Assembly: GCA_004352715.1 (NCBI GenBank)
Contig: SCFE01000021.1
Coordinates: 683,610-747,609, forward strand
Length of the DNA: 64,000 nucleotides
Reading direction: 5' to 3'
Source: Hofstenia miamia
Lineage: Eukaryota; Xenacoelomorpha; Acoela
Part shown: one piece after another, positions 22,723 to 34,124 of the stretch
How the letters are laid out: each line of letters begins with the position of its first letter
Numbering within the stretch: position 1 is the first letter of the stretch
Translations under genes and position numbers: made by a program
The notes under the pieces: generated by a model
Databases searched by the model: none
Told to the model about the DNA's origin: nothing
What the model saw: only the letters and a program-made list of their open reading frames with translations

Positions 22723-25700
22723 GGAAATTTTTCTATCCTGAAATGAGCCAAAGTATAAATTTGAAATATAGTGATAATCTGATTGATTAAAAAAGGAATA
22801 ATTAAAGACATGTAAGTGATTCTAGTGTTTTTAGTATACCTGTATACAATTATCAAAGGAAACTATGTTGTAATAAAATTTAGTATCAATAAACTTTTAG
22901 TAGAGGTTGGTTCTCTTTTCTTAATTTCATTAAATTGCAGAAATTAGTTAAGTGCTCATTATCAGCTAAATTCTAACATGACAATAATGGTGGTGACTTT
23001 GCTGTTTAAATTGAATGTTGCAAACTAAGATTGATTGATAGAATATCAGTAATTTTACAATGATTAATTATTTAACTCAAATTATCTTTCAAACAATTCA
23101 TGGTTTACAATATACATATTTCTAGGTTTATTTTTGCTAACCAATATGAAATGTATAAAACGTTTTTGATTGGCAACAATGTCAACAAATTTGGTTAAAA
23201 ATGATTTATTAGTATTTTTCACAGGGCTGAATTTGTAAAACTATGAGTATTTTTCAACAAAATTTACACCAATCTATAAATAAGTGCAATTATTATGAAT
23301 AAGATCTTTGAATATATTTAATAACTACTATTAATTTAGTTCAACACACAAATAATACACTTATTACTATACCACATATTATCACGATTGCATATGGAAA
23401 TGGAAATTTCTAATCCATTCAATTTCCAGATTATGGAAATGAAAATGAATTGGAAATTGAAATCATTTTATAGAATAGAAATTCAATGTAAATTTTTAGA
23501 AATGCAATTTCAAAAAAAGATATTTTGAATGTGGTAAAAATTCAAAATAACCTAAATTTAAATAAATATAGAGGGACGTAAGCAGGAAACTATGACAGGA
23601 AGACACCTTAGTCATGATCACATGACTGACGAAATTTTTGAAAAAAGACCCTTAGCACAAACTTAGTTTTAAATATTTTGCTATTTTGTAAATTAGAAAA
23701 TTTTGAGAAGCGTGAAAGGGGGACATTCCACACTAAATATAAAAAATTTTAAATATTAGTTACAAAATGCATTAAAATAATCAAATTTAGTTTGAATCAT
23801 ACAAAGCATAATGAATAGAAAAACAAAAATTATTGTTATTCTATCAGTCAAAAGACACCTTTAATAATTTTCATTTCAAAGACTTTTTGGATTTTTGTTA
23901 GTTGAAATTTTAATATTTTGAGCATTTAGTCTATCATTCCAAAAAACCTTAGGCTGCTAGGGTTACAAAAAAGTCGGTTACAGTTGCTACAAAAATAACA
24001 TTGGTTAAAGTCATGAAATGCTCGTAACCACACAGCTCTACTTGCTTATCTCAGTTCCATGTGACTGGGATTAACATGGGACTGTGAGTAAAAGAACCTG
24101 GAACTACTGATTTAAGAGTGCTGCTGATAATTTTCAAAATTTGATCAATATTAGTTGCATGCTATGGGGACTGTTGCACCAGAAAATTTAATGAGACAGA
24201 GTGGAACCAGATCCAAAGAGACTAAATGAGACTGAAACCAGTAAAATTCTCATCCCGCAGAACCATTGTCACTACATAGCTCTAAGAATTGTGGAAAAAT
24301 ATGGAAATAATTCTAAAATAGTTATGCAAAAGGAAGACAATCAAATTTCCACATGCAAGTCAGCATATTATTTAAACATGTGAATTATGAAAAGTTTTGC
24401 TTCAAAAATGTTAGAAAACTACCAATAAATTTACCTATAATGTGCTGAAATTAACAGCACGTCCTGGTAGAAAATCATATGCACCAGCATAAAATTTCAC
24501 ATTTTAATCTGGACATCGGTTGTTTGAACAGAATCATTCCATTAGGCAAATCAAGGTTTTGCAAGTAAATAATCATCTTTTAAGTAATACATCTTGGCAA
24601 TCGAGTTTTTTGTGCTCCGAAACAATATTTCTGATGAAACATCTGCACATCAAATGGTGGGAAGCGTCTTAAAATTAATAACATGCTATGTATTAATGGA
24701 AAAACTTCCATTTTGAAACATCATCACGCAATTTCGTTAAGAATGTGACCAAATTTCTTGTAAATAATTTCGAAAATCTTCTTGTCTAGCTGTAGTGTTG
24801 TTGTGGAGTCAGCTAGTCTGGTTTACTTCCAATGTACACATTTTCAGCAATTAAAACAAGGCTTTTATCAGGTGCTAAACCTTATCAACAAAATATCATC
24901 AACTGAAATAATTTCTTTGTTTCACTGTAATAACATAAAATGAGAGTATATTTGCTGGTGAACGTTTACAATTTGAAAATAATTTTGCTATCACATAAAT
25001 ATTTAGAGAATTCCATCATCTATAAATTCATGTTGCTAATAATTTCACTGTGTTACCCCAAGCATGGTTGTCGTTTATTCTATGATCATATATGCCTACT
25101 CAAAATTTCGCACGGGTAACATCATAATTATGTAATAGATGGTGAATGATGGTAAAATGTATGTAGGTAATAGAAATAAATAACGTCATATCTAAAAATT
25201 CCTAAATTAAATACCCAAGTGCAAGTTGAATTTTTATATAATATGAAACTGTAGTGATCTATCACATAAGCAATTAACTAGTTTGCAGAACGATTTTGAA
25301 ACATTCAGAAATAAATTTTAAAATAAAACTGTTTTTGTTTGTTTTCCGATACAACTCGCTTTTTTAGATGCAAACATTGAAAATGGAAACAAATTAATAG
25401 TTCGTATTTGTGCGAAATCAACTATTACAAATGGAAAACAACTTCATCTTTAGTATTTGTGTTTTCTATCAATTAAAACTGCTTGCTAAAATTTTGCGCA
25501 ATACTTCCAAATTTTGATTCTATCAAAGTGTTACTAAAATTTAAGAAAATAGATTTGCTAAAATTATTTAATGAATAATATTGGAATTAATAGTATTCCG
25601 ATTAAAGGAAATTAATATACTGTTTTGCTAGATTAGCTAAAATTTTGGCTCTCACATAAGTTCGCACTTCATTTATTTTGGCATATAATTAAATGCACAA

Positions 25701-26844
25701 ATATGTGTAATTCTGTATTTCTTTACTAAAAACGCAAGGTTTTATTGGAAATATTGGAATTAATATTACTCCAAATAAATGTAATTAATAGCAACAGTAA
25801 TTCTTACAATAAAAAATTTTATTAGTCCTTTCAAAAAATGATATTAGAATTAAAATTAAATTATATATTTGCTTGAAATAACTGAAATCAATCAAAGTTT
25901 CAAGATAGTAAATTAACAAGCAATAAAGGTAGTTTCCTGTACAATTTATTTCGATAAAAATATTAATTACAGCTAAAATATATACATATTTGCACGATTC
26001 AATATAATAATGGAGACTAAAAAATTTATTAAATTAAATTATATTACTACTTTCAGCAGCACGTTTACTATATTCTAATAAATTCATACAGAATTATGTA
26101 CATGATTCAAAAGTTCAATGCAAAATATTGTCGCCACAATCATTTGTAGAATCAGATTTACTTTATATTTGATTTATTTGAATTTCTAATATGTCAAGTA
26201 AAATGCAAACGAACAACAATTCAGGATGTTTCAAATTTGACAACGAATTTAAATCAAGCATTCTAAAAACCGATATTTTCTTTTGAAAATGTATATAGAA
26301 GTAATATTTTGGCTTTTGACACCATTAGAATAATAGCTAGTAGAAAATTTTTTTATTGATTTTGAAGCTAAGATATGTCTGTCTACCCAATAAATGACAT
26401 TTTTAGATTTAAAATTTCCAACAACAGGATTAAGCCAAACATTCGAAAATCTGGCATTTACCTTTGAAAAAGTATAGAAATATTTTGACTAAATGACAAC
26501 AGCTAAAGCAAAATTTTTTATACATGTTGAAGCTAAGACCTGTATCTACCTGCACAACAAATGATATTAGAAATGTCGAATATATCTACCGCTACAATAA
26601 AAAATATACAAATTACAGTTAAAAAAATGGAATTGAAATGCTGAGTGATGTTAAGAGATGACGTCAGATGACGTCAAGCTTTAGCCATTCAATTTCTTCA
26701 TATGGAGGTAAATCTATATATTGCATATTCATAATGTTTACAATACCGCTAAAATCAAAACTTAGCAATGGGATTTGATAGGATTCATATTGATATAATT
26801 TTCAATTACACAAAAAGATCTCAAAATTTGTCTTAGTTATACAC
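22723..26844. other. AT-rich stretch without recognised gene
   Basis: No coding gene is visible over 4.1 kb. It holds poly-A/T-rich sequence, GGAAAT-rich low-complexity sequence near 23395-23530, a diverged tandem pair at 26215-26590, and two TGACGTCA sites at 26659-26666 and 26669-26676. Confidence 0.65.
26215..26590. repeat. Diverged tandem duplication, ~185-bp unit
   Basis: Two successive units share a run of short matches in the same order: AAGC/AAAC ATTC.AAAA, TTTGAAAA.GTATA, TTTTGAAGCTAAGA or TGTTGAAGCTAAGA, and a CTACC.ATAAATGA-like end. Identity is only moderate. Confidence 0.5.
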
Positions 26845-27829
26845 TTAGTGACAATAAATAGCTGGAATTTCTTTTTGAATACGTTTATTTTGATTGATAT
26901 TGATAAGAGGATTAACAGTTGAAGATGTAAAAGAAAGAAACAACGACGGGTGATAAAATTCCACAGATATTGAAAAAGAAATCTGGAAAGCCATCTGTGC
27001 GTAGTGTAATGCAGTTTGAATAATTACTGGTGCACAAAAAACGATATACATCGAAGTAAAAATAATAGAAACTCTTATTACTCTGCCTTGATTTTTCACA
27101 AGTTGCTTACTTCAACAACTTGCCGACTTTCTAATAATCAGAAAATACAGTATTGGTATTACAAAAATAAAATAGTTAAGTCGTGAAAAATCCTGTTAGT
27201 ACTACTGCAATGAATGTAGAAATATTATGTGAATTATTGATGCAGATCACCCAATGATTTTGGATTTTACGCTCATAGTTAGCTATCAGTTCAGATGTTG
27301 TAGCAAATGCTACAACATAAGTTCCAGCAAGCACAACTAAATGTCACGTTGACTTTAATCTAAAGACTTTATAACCCACTGGGTAACAAACTGCATAGTA
27401 TCTTTCAAACCCAGAGAAATAATGTGACATGCCGATATATTCATAAGACATAATAAATAGAACATAGATGTAAATACTATGCCATATAATTCTTCGAGGA
27501 AATCATTCGAAATCTTAACGTAGGAATTGATAAAATAGTGATGTTCGCACAAGCAAAGCAAGTTATCAAGTCAATCACAGCTAGACGCATTATTCTGTTA
27601 ATATTTTCTTAATTTCTTTGTTTGAAACATAAGTGGTTAATGCAATAGCCTTAAAAAAGTTTCCGCTTGTGGCTATAATTGTAATATATATATTTTTAAT
27701 TGTAATATATATAATTGTAATATATATATATTGAAAATGGAATATTTTCCTTCTAAGATTGTAACAACCAAGTAATAGATAAAAACAATAGATGGCGGTT
27801 TCAATCAATTTAGTTTTAAATGAAACCAA
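26845..27829 (-). pseudogene. Class A (rhodopsin-type) GPCR relic
   Basis: Read on the minus strand the parts of a seven-helix receptor appear in order but in different frames. SGN and a TM1-like segment lie near 27680-27640. TM2 with LAVIDLITCF is near 27580-27550. TM3 (ELYGIVFTSMFYLLCLMNIS) is at 27510-27420, followed by the DRY-equivalent ERYYAVCYP at 27406-27380. TM4 is near 27310, TM5 near 27150. TM6 with FCAP and TM7 with NPLIN (NPxxY position) lie in the open frame 27099-26845. At least three frameshifts and two or more stops interrupt the chain, and I see no convincing splice sites that would remove them. The ligand class cannot be told. In life it would have been a plasma-membrane receptor. 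Confidence 0.75.
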
Positions 27830-29033
27830 ACAATGTGTTCATCAAAATATTACAAACTGAACTATATTTCCAACTGTGTACATCATAGTTACATGGAGTC
27901 TTGCAAAATTCACATATTTAAACCAGACTATACACACAAATAATTATAAAGCTAGTACAAAATAAAATGGAAATTTTTACAATAAAAATTAAAAGTTGAA
28001 AGTATTTGAATTGCAACAGGCTTCCCTTATATAATTAAACATTCTCTCATTGTTGGTGAATTCCGAGTGTCAGCTAGAAGTTTATTCAACATGTCTATTA
28101 TATTTGAATAAAAGAATATTACCAACACATTAAGAAAATAATAAATGCTTAGGCAGTTTAGTACCAAACTATGCCCATTCCTACATTGTGCTCATGGGAA
28201 TTCCATCAGAGCGCAAGGCCTGATAATTTATTGAAAAAACGCTTTCAATATATTTTTCTTGAATATCCTATAAAACACTTTTTCGTGTCTAATAAGAGGT
28301 AGGCATTTGTAAAATTTCTACACTTTCCATTCTGTCCTTTCTAAACTCTGGCTCAACTACAGTTCTACCTCTGTCAAAGACTGATTTCTCTCAAAGTTTA
28401 AAAAATATTTATTGATGGAATTTCGTTCTAATAACTAATGTAAGCAAAATATAATGTGCGTAGTTGCGTCATTAAGGGGGTGTGAACCGGGCTTCAAATG
28501 AATAAAATGTATTATTCTCCAAAAATAAAGCTTATTCAAGCAATATTGAACAAATTTGAGGCCCCGAGTCTGGCCCCAAGATATCAAAATATCAAAGTAA
28601 TTTTGTAAATATAGCAAAAAGTTGAGCCCAAGATTAGAAAAATATTCTTAATACGAAATCGTAGACAATTTGGTACGCCCAATAGTTATGCATGTACAAA
28701 ATATTTAGCAAAACATATCCACTATGCATCAAATTTAATACCTAAAATTGTGGGCTGTGGGCCATATTGACATGTGACACAGCCCCTTCAACTTCACAAT
28801 GCCGCCACTGGCTACAAACCGGTTTTTATTAAATAAAGAAATGCTCAAGAAAAATTAAAAAACAATAGAATTTAATAAATACATCTCCAAATCAATCGAA
28901 ATCCATTACACGGGACTTTTTATAAAATGGATCTAATTCACCAATAATTATAGTAATTGGCGAAAACTATGTCATTCCGCAAACGACACTAAATTTGTAT
29001 TCCTTATCTTTATAACTTATTGAATATATTGTT
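27830..29033. other. Non-coding stretch with a possible hAT end
   Basis: No gene is recognised. GCCGCCACTG at 28801-28810 (CAGTGGCGGC on the minus strand) next to alternating AGCCC/GGGGC sequence at 28740-28790 resembles the terminus of hAT-type DNA transposons. The opposite end was not found. Confidence 0.35.
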
Positions 29034-29576
29034 CTAGACTCTCTTTTGCGGAGGGGTTAGGACATCCAGGCTGCACTTAATTACATCGATTGCAAAAAGA
29101 ACATCATCTTGAAGAAACAGCGTATGACTATATGCACTTCCATGAATTCCCATGTATTAGCAATATTTCCTTGATAGTAAGAATATACATTAATAGATTT
29201 AATATCATAACCTGTGAACGCAATATGTTCTCAACATCCGTTAATACTCATCCAAGTAGGCTCAAAATCGTTTTTCGTTTGAATGATTAGATAACAAGAT
29301 ATGTTCAACAATATTTTATATACAATTGATGCGTTCTTTTTACTAATACAAATAAGTGCCCATAATAAATATCCTAAAGAACATATTTTACAACACTCTT
29401 TGTTTAATGAACAAGATCAGTGAGCAACGCTTTGTGTGCGTGTCATAAAAGATGTCTTCTTTAACAACTGTAAAGACTTCTTCAGCATAGTCACTAAACT
29501 CTGGCATTCGAGGAAAAATGCTTTCCTTAAAAGCCACTAATTTAATTTCAAAGAAATGAGCAATACTTTTCTTCAA
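29034..29576 (-). CDS. Possible exons of an unrecognised gene
   Basis: Two minus-strand stretches have protein-like rather than AT-noise composition. One is 29576-29388 (62 residues, containing PRMPEFSDYAEEVFTVVKED). The other is 29153-29034 (39 residues, containing HTLFLQDDVLFAIDVI, ending in TAG). They could be exons of one gene whose upstream part lies in the gap at 29648, but I cannot identify convincing splice sites or a family. They may also be decayed transposon sequence. Confidence 0.25.
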
Positions 29577-29647
29577 ATTATAGGCAAGTTCAAAATTTTC
29601 TCAATACCTGAGAATTTTGAAATCGGCTGCACTGCTTGGAAAATGCA

Positions 29648-30647
29648 NNNNNNNNNNNNNNNNNNNNNNNNNNNNNNNNNNNNNNNNNNNNNNNNNNNNN
29701 NNNNNNNNNNNNNNNNNNNNNNNNNNNNNNNNNNNNNNNNNNNNNNNNNNNNNNNNNNNNNNNNNNNNNNNNNNNNNNNNNNNNNNNNNNNNNNNNNNNN
29801 NNNNNNNNNNNNNNNNNNNNNNNNNNNNNNNNNNNNNNNNNNNNNNNNNNNNNNNNNNNNNNNNNNNNNNNNNNNNNNNNNNNNNNNNNNNNNNNNNNNN
29901 NNNNNNNNNNNNNNNNNNNNNNNNNNNNNNNNNNNNNNNNNNNNNNNNNNNNNNNNNNNNNNNNNNNNNNNNNNNNNNNNNNNNNNNNNNNNNNNNNNNN
30001 NNNNNNNNNNNNNNNNNNNNNNNNNNNNNNNNNNNNNNNNNNNNNNNNNNNNNNNNNNNNNNNNNNNNNNNNNNNNNNNNNNNNNNNNNNNNNNNNNNNN
30101 NNNNNNNNNNNNNNNNNNNNNNNNNNNNNNNNNNNNNNNNNNNNNNNNNNNNNNNNNNNNNNNNNNNNNNNNNNNNNNNNNNNNNNNNNNNNNNNNNNNN
30201 NNNNNNNNNNNNNNNNNNNNNNNNNNNNNNNNNNNNNNNNNNNNNNNNNNNNNNNNNNNNNNNNNNNNNNNNNNNNNNNNNNNNNNNNNNNNNNNNNNNN
30301 NNNNNNNNNNNNNNNNNNNNNNNNNNNNNNNNNNNNNNNNNNNNNNNNNNNNNNNNNNNNNNNNNNNNNNNNNNNNNNNNNNNNNNNNNNNNNNNNNNNN
30401 NNNNNNNNNNNNNNNNNNNNNNNNNNNNNNNNNNNNNNNNNNNNNNNNNNNNNNNNNNNNNNNNNNNNNNNNNNNNNNNNNNNNNNNNNNNNNNNNNNNN
30501 NNNNNNNNNNNNNNNNNNNNNNNNNNNNNNNNNNNNNNNNNNNNNNNNNNNNNNNNNNNNNNNNNNNNNNNNNNNNNNNNNNNNNNNNNNNNNNNNNNNN
30601 NNNNNNNNNNNNNNNNNNNNNNNNNNNNNNNNNNNNNNNNNNNNNNN
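29648..30647. other. Assembly gap, 1000 N
   Basis: Exactly 1000 N. The sequence to its right is unusually CpG-rich for this window. Confidence 1.
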
Positions 30648-30700
30648 GTCACGTGACGTGTGACGTCATCAGCTCTCGACCAATCAGAGGCGTTTTTGCG
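30648..30700. promoter_or_regulatory. Compact CpG-rich cluster of CACGTG, TGACGTCA and CCAAT sites
   Basis: Within 40 bases lie an E-box CACGTG (30650-30655), a full cAMP-response element TGACGTCA (30661-30668) and a CCAAT box (30680-30684). Such a cluster is typical of a promoter of a housekeeping or CREB/USF-responsive gene. It lies downstream of the two-exon gene at 30724-31258, so any gene it served would begin inside the gap or run to the right. It could also be the end of a DNA transposon. Confidence 0.4.
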
Positions 30701-30723
30701 TGTTCAAGGCTGCCCTAATATTA

Positions 30724-31258
30724 CTACTCATTTATTTTGTGGGGCAAGACTTTACGAAATAGATTGATAACATCTGCAACACACTGATCGGATAACGAAT
30801 GCTTTGATACAATACATGCAAATAAAAGAGTGAAGTTTGTTAAAGTTATAGCAGAACCAGGGAATAGTTTTTCGGTGTCTTCAAAGGATGAATCTATTGT
30901 ACTTGATGAAGCATCATTAAAAATAGGGGTTGTTTCTTCAATGGGAGTTGAACAACGAATGGGTGTATAACTTGAATTGTTAATATCACAAACAGAATCA
31001 TTTTGATTTAATAAATCGCTTTCTTGATGATTAGAATATACCTAAATTAAAAAAAATCATAATCTTCAAATCATAATTTGAACAGAAAAGAGATTATAAC
31101 TGATTTAACAAATTATTCTCAGAATTCCTTCAACAATAAACACAATAATTACTCACAGACGTTGTTGATGTAGAAGATATACTTGAACTTGATGAGCTAT
31201 GCAAATATCGTTGACGAACGTAGTTCGGATGCATTTTTCGCTTTCTTACTCTTGGCAT
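30724..31258 (-). CDS. Two-exon gene, 139-residue protein of unknown function
   Basis: Exon 1 (31258-31157) starts with ATG and encodes 34 residues, basic at first (MPRVRKRKMHPNYVRQRY) then a Ser/Thr run. It ends at a GTGAGT donor. The intron is 115 bases and ends in TTTAATTTAG. Exon 2 (31041-30724) is in phase 0, encodes 105 residues and stops at TAG followed by TAA. The C-terminal half has a compact pattern, LFPGSAITLTNF then SKHSLSDQCVADVINL and VLPHKIN. A similar pattern, from memory, opens many transposon-derived proteins of invertebrates (a short 'PGS...KH.LSD...LL..LLP' segment). No lesion interrupts either exon, unlike nearly every other gene here. It may be a small host gene or the surviving front end of a domesticated transposase. 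Confidence 0.6.
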
Positions 31259-31259
31259 T

Positions 31260-32383
31260 TCAGAATACTATAACAATTGAATACATTGAAAAACTTAGAA
31301 TAAGTTGCATATAATTATTATTGAATGTATTTTAACTAACAAAATGCATATTACGCATTTCATGAGGAAACACAAAAAACCACTGTACTTAGAGTTTAAA
31401 ATGAGTTCAGAAAATGAATAATAATTTAAAGTACACAATAAAATATTTTATTGAAATGGAAATATTCTAAACTATTTTAAGCCACAAAAATGGCATAAAA
31501 TACAAGTCGGAACAAATAGTATATCAAAAGTTAAACTACAAATTGAAAATAATTGGCATTGATAATCGTTTATATCTATTTTATAAAGGCGCTAGAATTC
31601 ATCATGTAATTCGTAAGTAGTTATTGCTTGTAGTTCTAGATCTAGAATAGATGTATTTTTGAAAAAAATAAAATGAAGTTTACTATGAAAATTTAAGAAT
31701 ACTAACTTATATTTATGAGGAATGCAAGTAATTTTCACGAAAATATCGCATCTTTTTTACAAAAATAAGATTTTACTCATATATTCTACTAATTTTATTT
31801 AAACGATTGTCCCATTAGTATTCTATTTTTAAAATTAATACGTATATTAAATTTTGCATAATTAAATATGCTTCACTAATTGTTTTAAAATTTTAGACAA
31901 AAAAGTTTTTATAATTTGTATTTTTAAAAAAAAAATAATTTAATATAAACATTTACAAAGCCTAAAATGGGGACAGCTTTGTTCCACTTACTTCAGTGTA
32001 GGGTGTAGGCAAACAAAAATTAGCGAAAATATTAAATCAATACATTTATTTGACTTTGCATGAGATTCTAATAAAACAATAAGCTGCATAAACGGCATAA
32101 CCATTATTATTTCTCGAAAATATTCAATTTCAGTTAATTAGTTGCATCTAATTATAGCCTAATAAACCTATATAAACTTTTGAAATTACAATTATACAAA
32201 GTCAGATTTGTGTCCAGTTTCACACAATCTTTCATATTGGTTATTTAAATTTCTTATTGTAATTAATTTATACCTATTAATGCACAGTATATTAAATTTC
32301 ACGTTTATGCTAAATTTTAAGCATTTTCACTTAAATTACTTTTCGCTAATTTTTTGCTACCATTATATGAACGTAGTTGTTGA
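31260..32383. other. AT-rich stretch, no gene seen
   Basis: It contains poly-A and poly-T rich sequence only. The open frame near 32208 is a low-complexity hydrophobic translation of AT-rich DNA. Confidence 0.6.
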
Positions 32384-32540
32384 AGTCAATAAGTATGCAA
32401 CCAATCTGCAGTTCTCTAATTGTTATTTTGTTTCTAACTAATAAATGTTTAATCTTCAATATTAACCAACTTTTCATTGTTGCTTTGCTACACACGTTTA
32501 ATTGTCTACAAATCTGGAGTATTATTGGAACATATTTCCA
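32384..32540 (+). repeat. 157-bp duplicate across a single-N join, left copy
   Basis: It recurs at 32674-32830 with a single mismatch. The left copy ends exactly at N (32541), followed by a TA run. This is the signature of two overlapping contig ends or haplotypes joined without merging. Confidence 0.9.
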
Positions 32541-32673
32541 NTATATATATATATATATATAAAGAAATTCAAATTTATACCGGAGTTTTATTCAACTTTA
32601 CTGAGGTACTTGAATTAGCTGATGGCCGTTCATTAACTTCAGGAGTGCATTGTGAATTCTAAAATGTCATTTT

Positions 32674-32830
32674 AGTCAATAAGTATGCAACCAATCTGCA
32701 GTTCTCTAATTGTTATTTGGTTTCTAACTAATAAATGTTTAATCTTCAATATTAACCAACTTTTCATTGTTGCTTTGCTACACACGTTTAATTGTCTACA
32801 AATCTGGAGTATTATTGGAACATATTTCCA
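32674..32830 (+). repeat. 157-bp duplicate across a single-N join, right copy
   Basis: Same sequence as 32384-32540, offset by 290 bases. After 32830 the unique sequence continues normally, so this copy is probably the true one. Confidence 0.9.
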
Positions 32831-33167
32831 ATTTGCTTTTGGATTTGTGGTATAAAAAGAAATCTTCAAAGGGTAATCTTATTTTTACATTTTAATTATG
32901 GAAGTGGAATTAGTTTCTCATTTCATTTATTAGAAGTGTGTTTATGGTACATACTTAAACCTTGCAGTCAATCTATATATATATATAATTAAAGACTAAA
33001 TAAATATTTGGGCAAAATGTTAATATAACTTTGTTTAGAAATATCATCAAAAATGTACAATCACCTTAGCAGTAGGGTATTAACCCATTGTTTACAATAT
33101 CATTTTAATGAAATTGTTAAATTTCCATAAATTTTTTTCAAGTTTCTTAATTAATTTCATCTTGTTG

Positions 33168-33213
33168 GAAATTAGGAATACTATTAAAGTACTTTAATAG
33201 TATTCCTAATTTC
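33168..33213. repeat. Perfect 46-bp palindrome, no loop
   Basis: Two 23-base arms (GAAATTAGGAATACTATTAA... and its exact complement) meet with no spacer. The bases just outside do not pair. Confidence 0.95.
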
Positions 33214-33699
33214 TATTAAGATAAAATTTTCTTAAATTTCTTTAAATTTTTGCAAAGTTTCTTTAATTTTTATAAATTTATTTAAAGTAAGTTTGACTAG
33301 GGATAGCATTTTACCAGTTTGAGAAAGGCTTGAACAGATTTACTGCCAGCTTCATTAATTTTATTTCAATTTTAAATGCAATGCTAAAATTATACTAATA
33401 CTTATTTCACATAATGTATTACAGAATTAATTGTCGTGTGTTATATATAAAACTCTTAAATTTTCCCAATGCTACAAAATGATGTTACTACTCCTCATTT
33501 GCCATTGGTGGACTATTTGTGGCAGCTACGGAACTCAGTTATCAATAATTTATAAGATAATTGTTTCAATAAGTTAAACTTTATGTTTATTATTATATTT
33601 ATATGATAACATGGGGCCCACCGTGTAAATAAAGTTAGCTTGCTCAATTTTTGAAGGGGCTAATAAATATTTTATTTTATTTAAAATATTTTATCAGTA

Positions 33700-34124
33700 T
33701 TATAAAATTTCAGTTTCAATTGAAGAAGTCACTAAACTTTCATGTGAAAGGAGTACCAAATTAGCCTTCCGTTTCTGTGACATACTTCTTCTATATGGTG
33801 AAATAATTCGGGATAGAGTGCTGAAACTGGCTTCACATGTTGCTGTCGATGCTGGTAATGTCAGTGCTGCCGCATAAAGCCGAAAGACACTTGGAAAGGC
33901 TTCTCGAAATGGATAAAGAAACTTTGTTATACCTTCAATATCTGCATTAAAACATTTTTCATTGAGTTTTGTCTTAAGATTTTTAATAATATCAACAGAA
34001 CAGAATTATTTCTAATTATTAAAAAATCTCTATTTCAATTATAAACTTATGAAATTTTAGAGAGGGCTTTGAATTTAGCAGACGGGGCTTAGCCCCTTGT
34101 AGCCCCCTCGAGACGGCGGCGCTG
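33700..34124 (-). mobile_element. hAT transposon remnant with transposase C-terminus
   Basis: The minus-strand frame from about 34005 to the stop at 33702-33700 encodes the C-terminal dimerisation (hATC) region of a hAT transposase: FRLYAAALTLPAS, TCEASFSTL, RRSMSQKR and NLVLLS follow one another as in that family. A TAA lies upstream, so the catalytic part is absent. Just beyond, at 34124 reading leftwards, is CAGCGCCGCC followed by GGGGGCTACAAGGGGCTAAG, a typical hAT terminal sequence. The copy is thus an internally deleted element whose other end I did not find. Confidence 0.75.

Noticed and set aside
26659-26676. Two TGACGTCA sites as a promoter
   Set aside because: They lie on the 3' side of the broken GPCR with no gene in a position to use them, and no other promoter elements are nearby.
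32208-32992. Several hydrophobic open frames of 60-77 codons
   Set aside because: They are rich in Phe, Leu, Ile and Tyr as expected from AT-rich DNA, and they overlap the duplicated contig join and a TA run.
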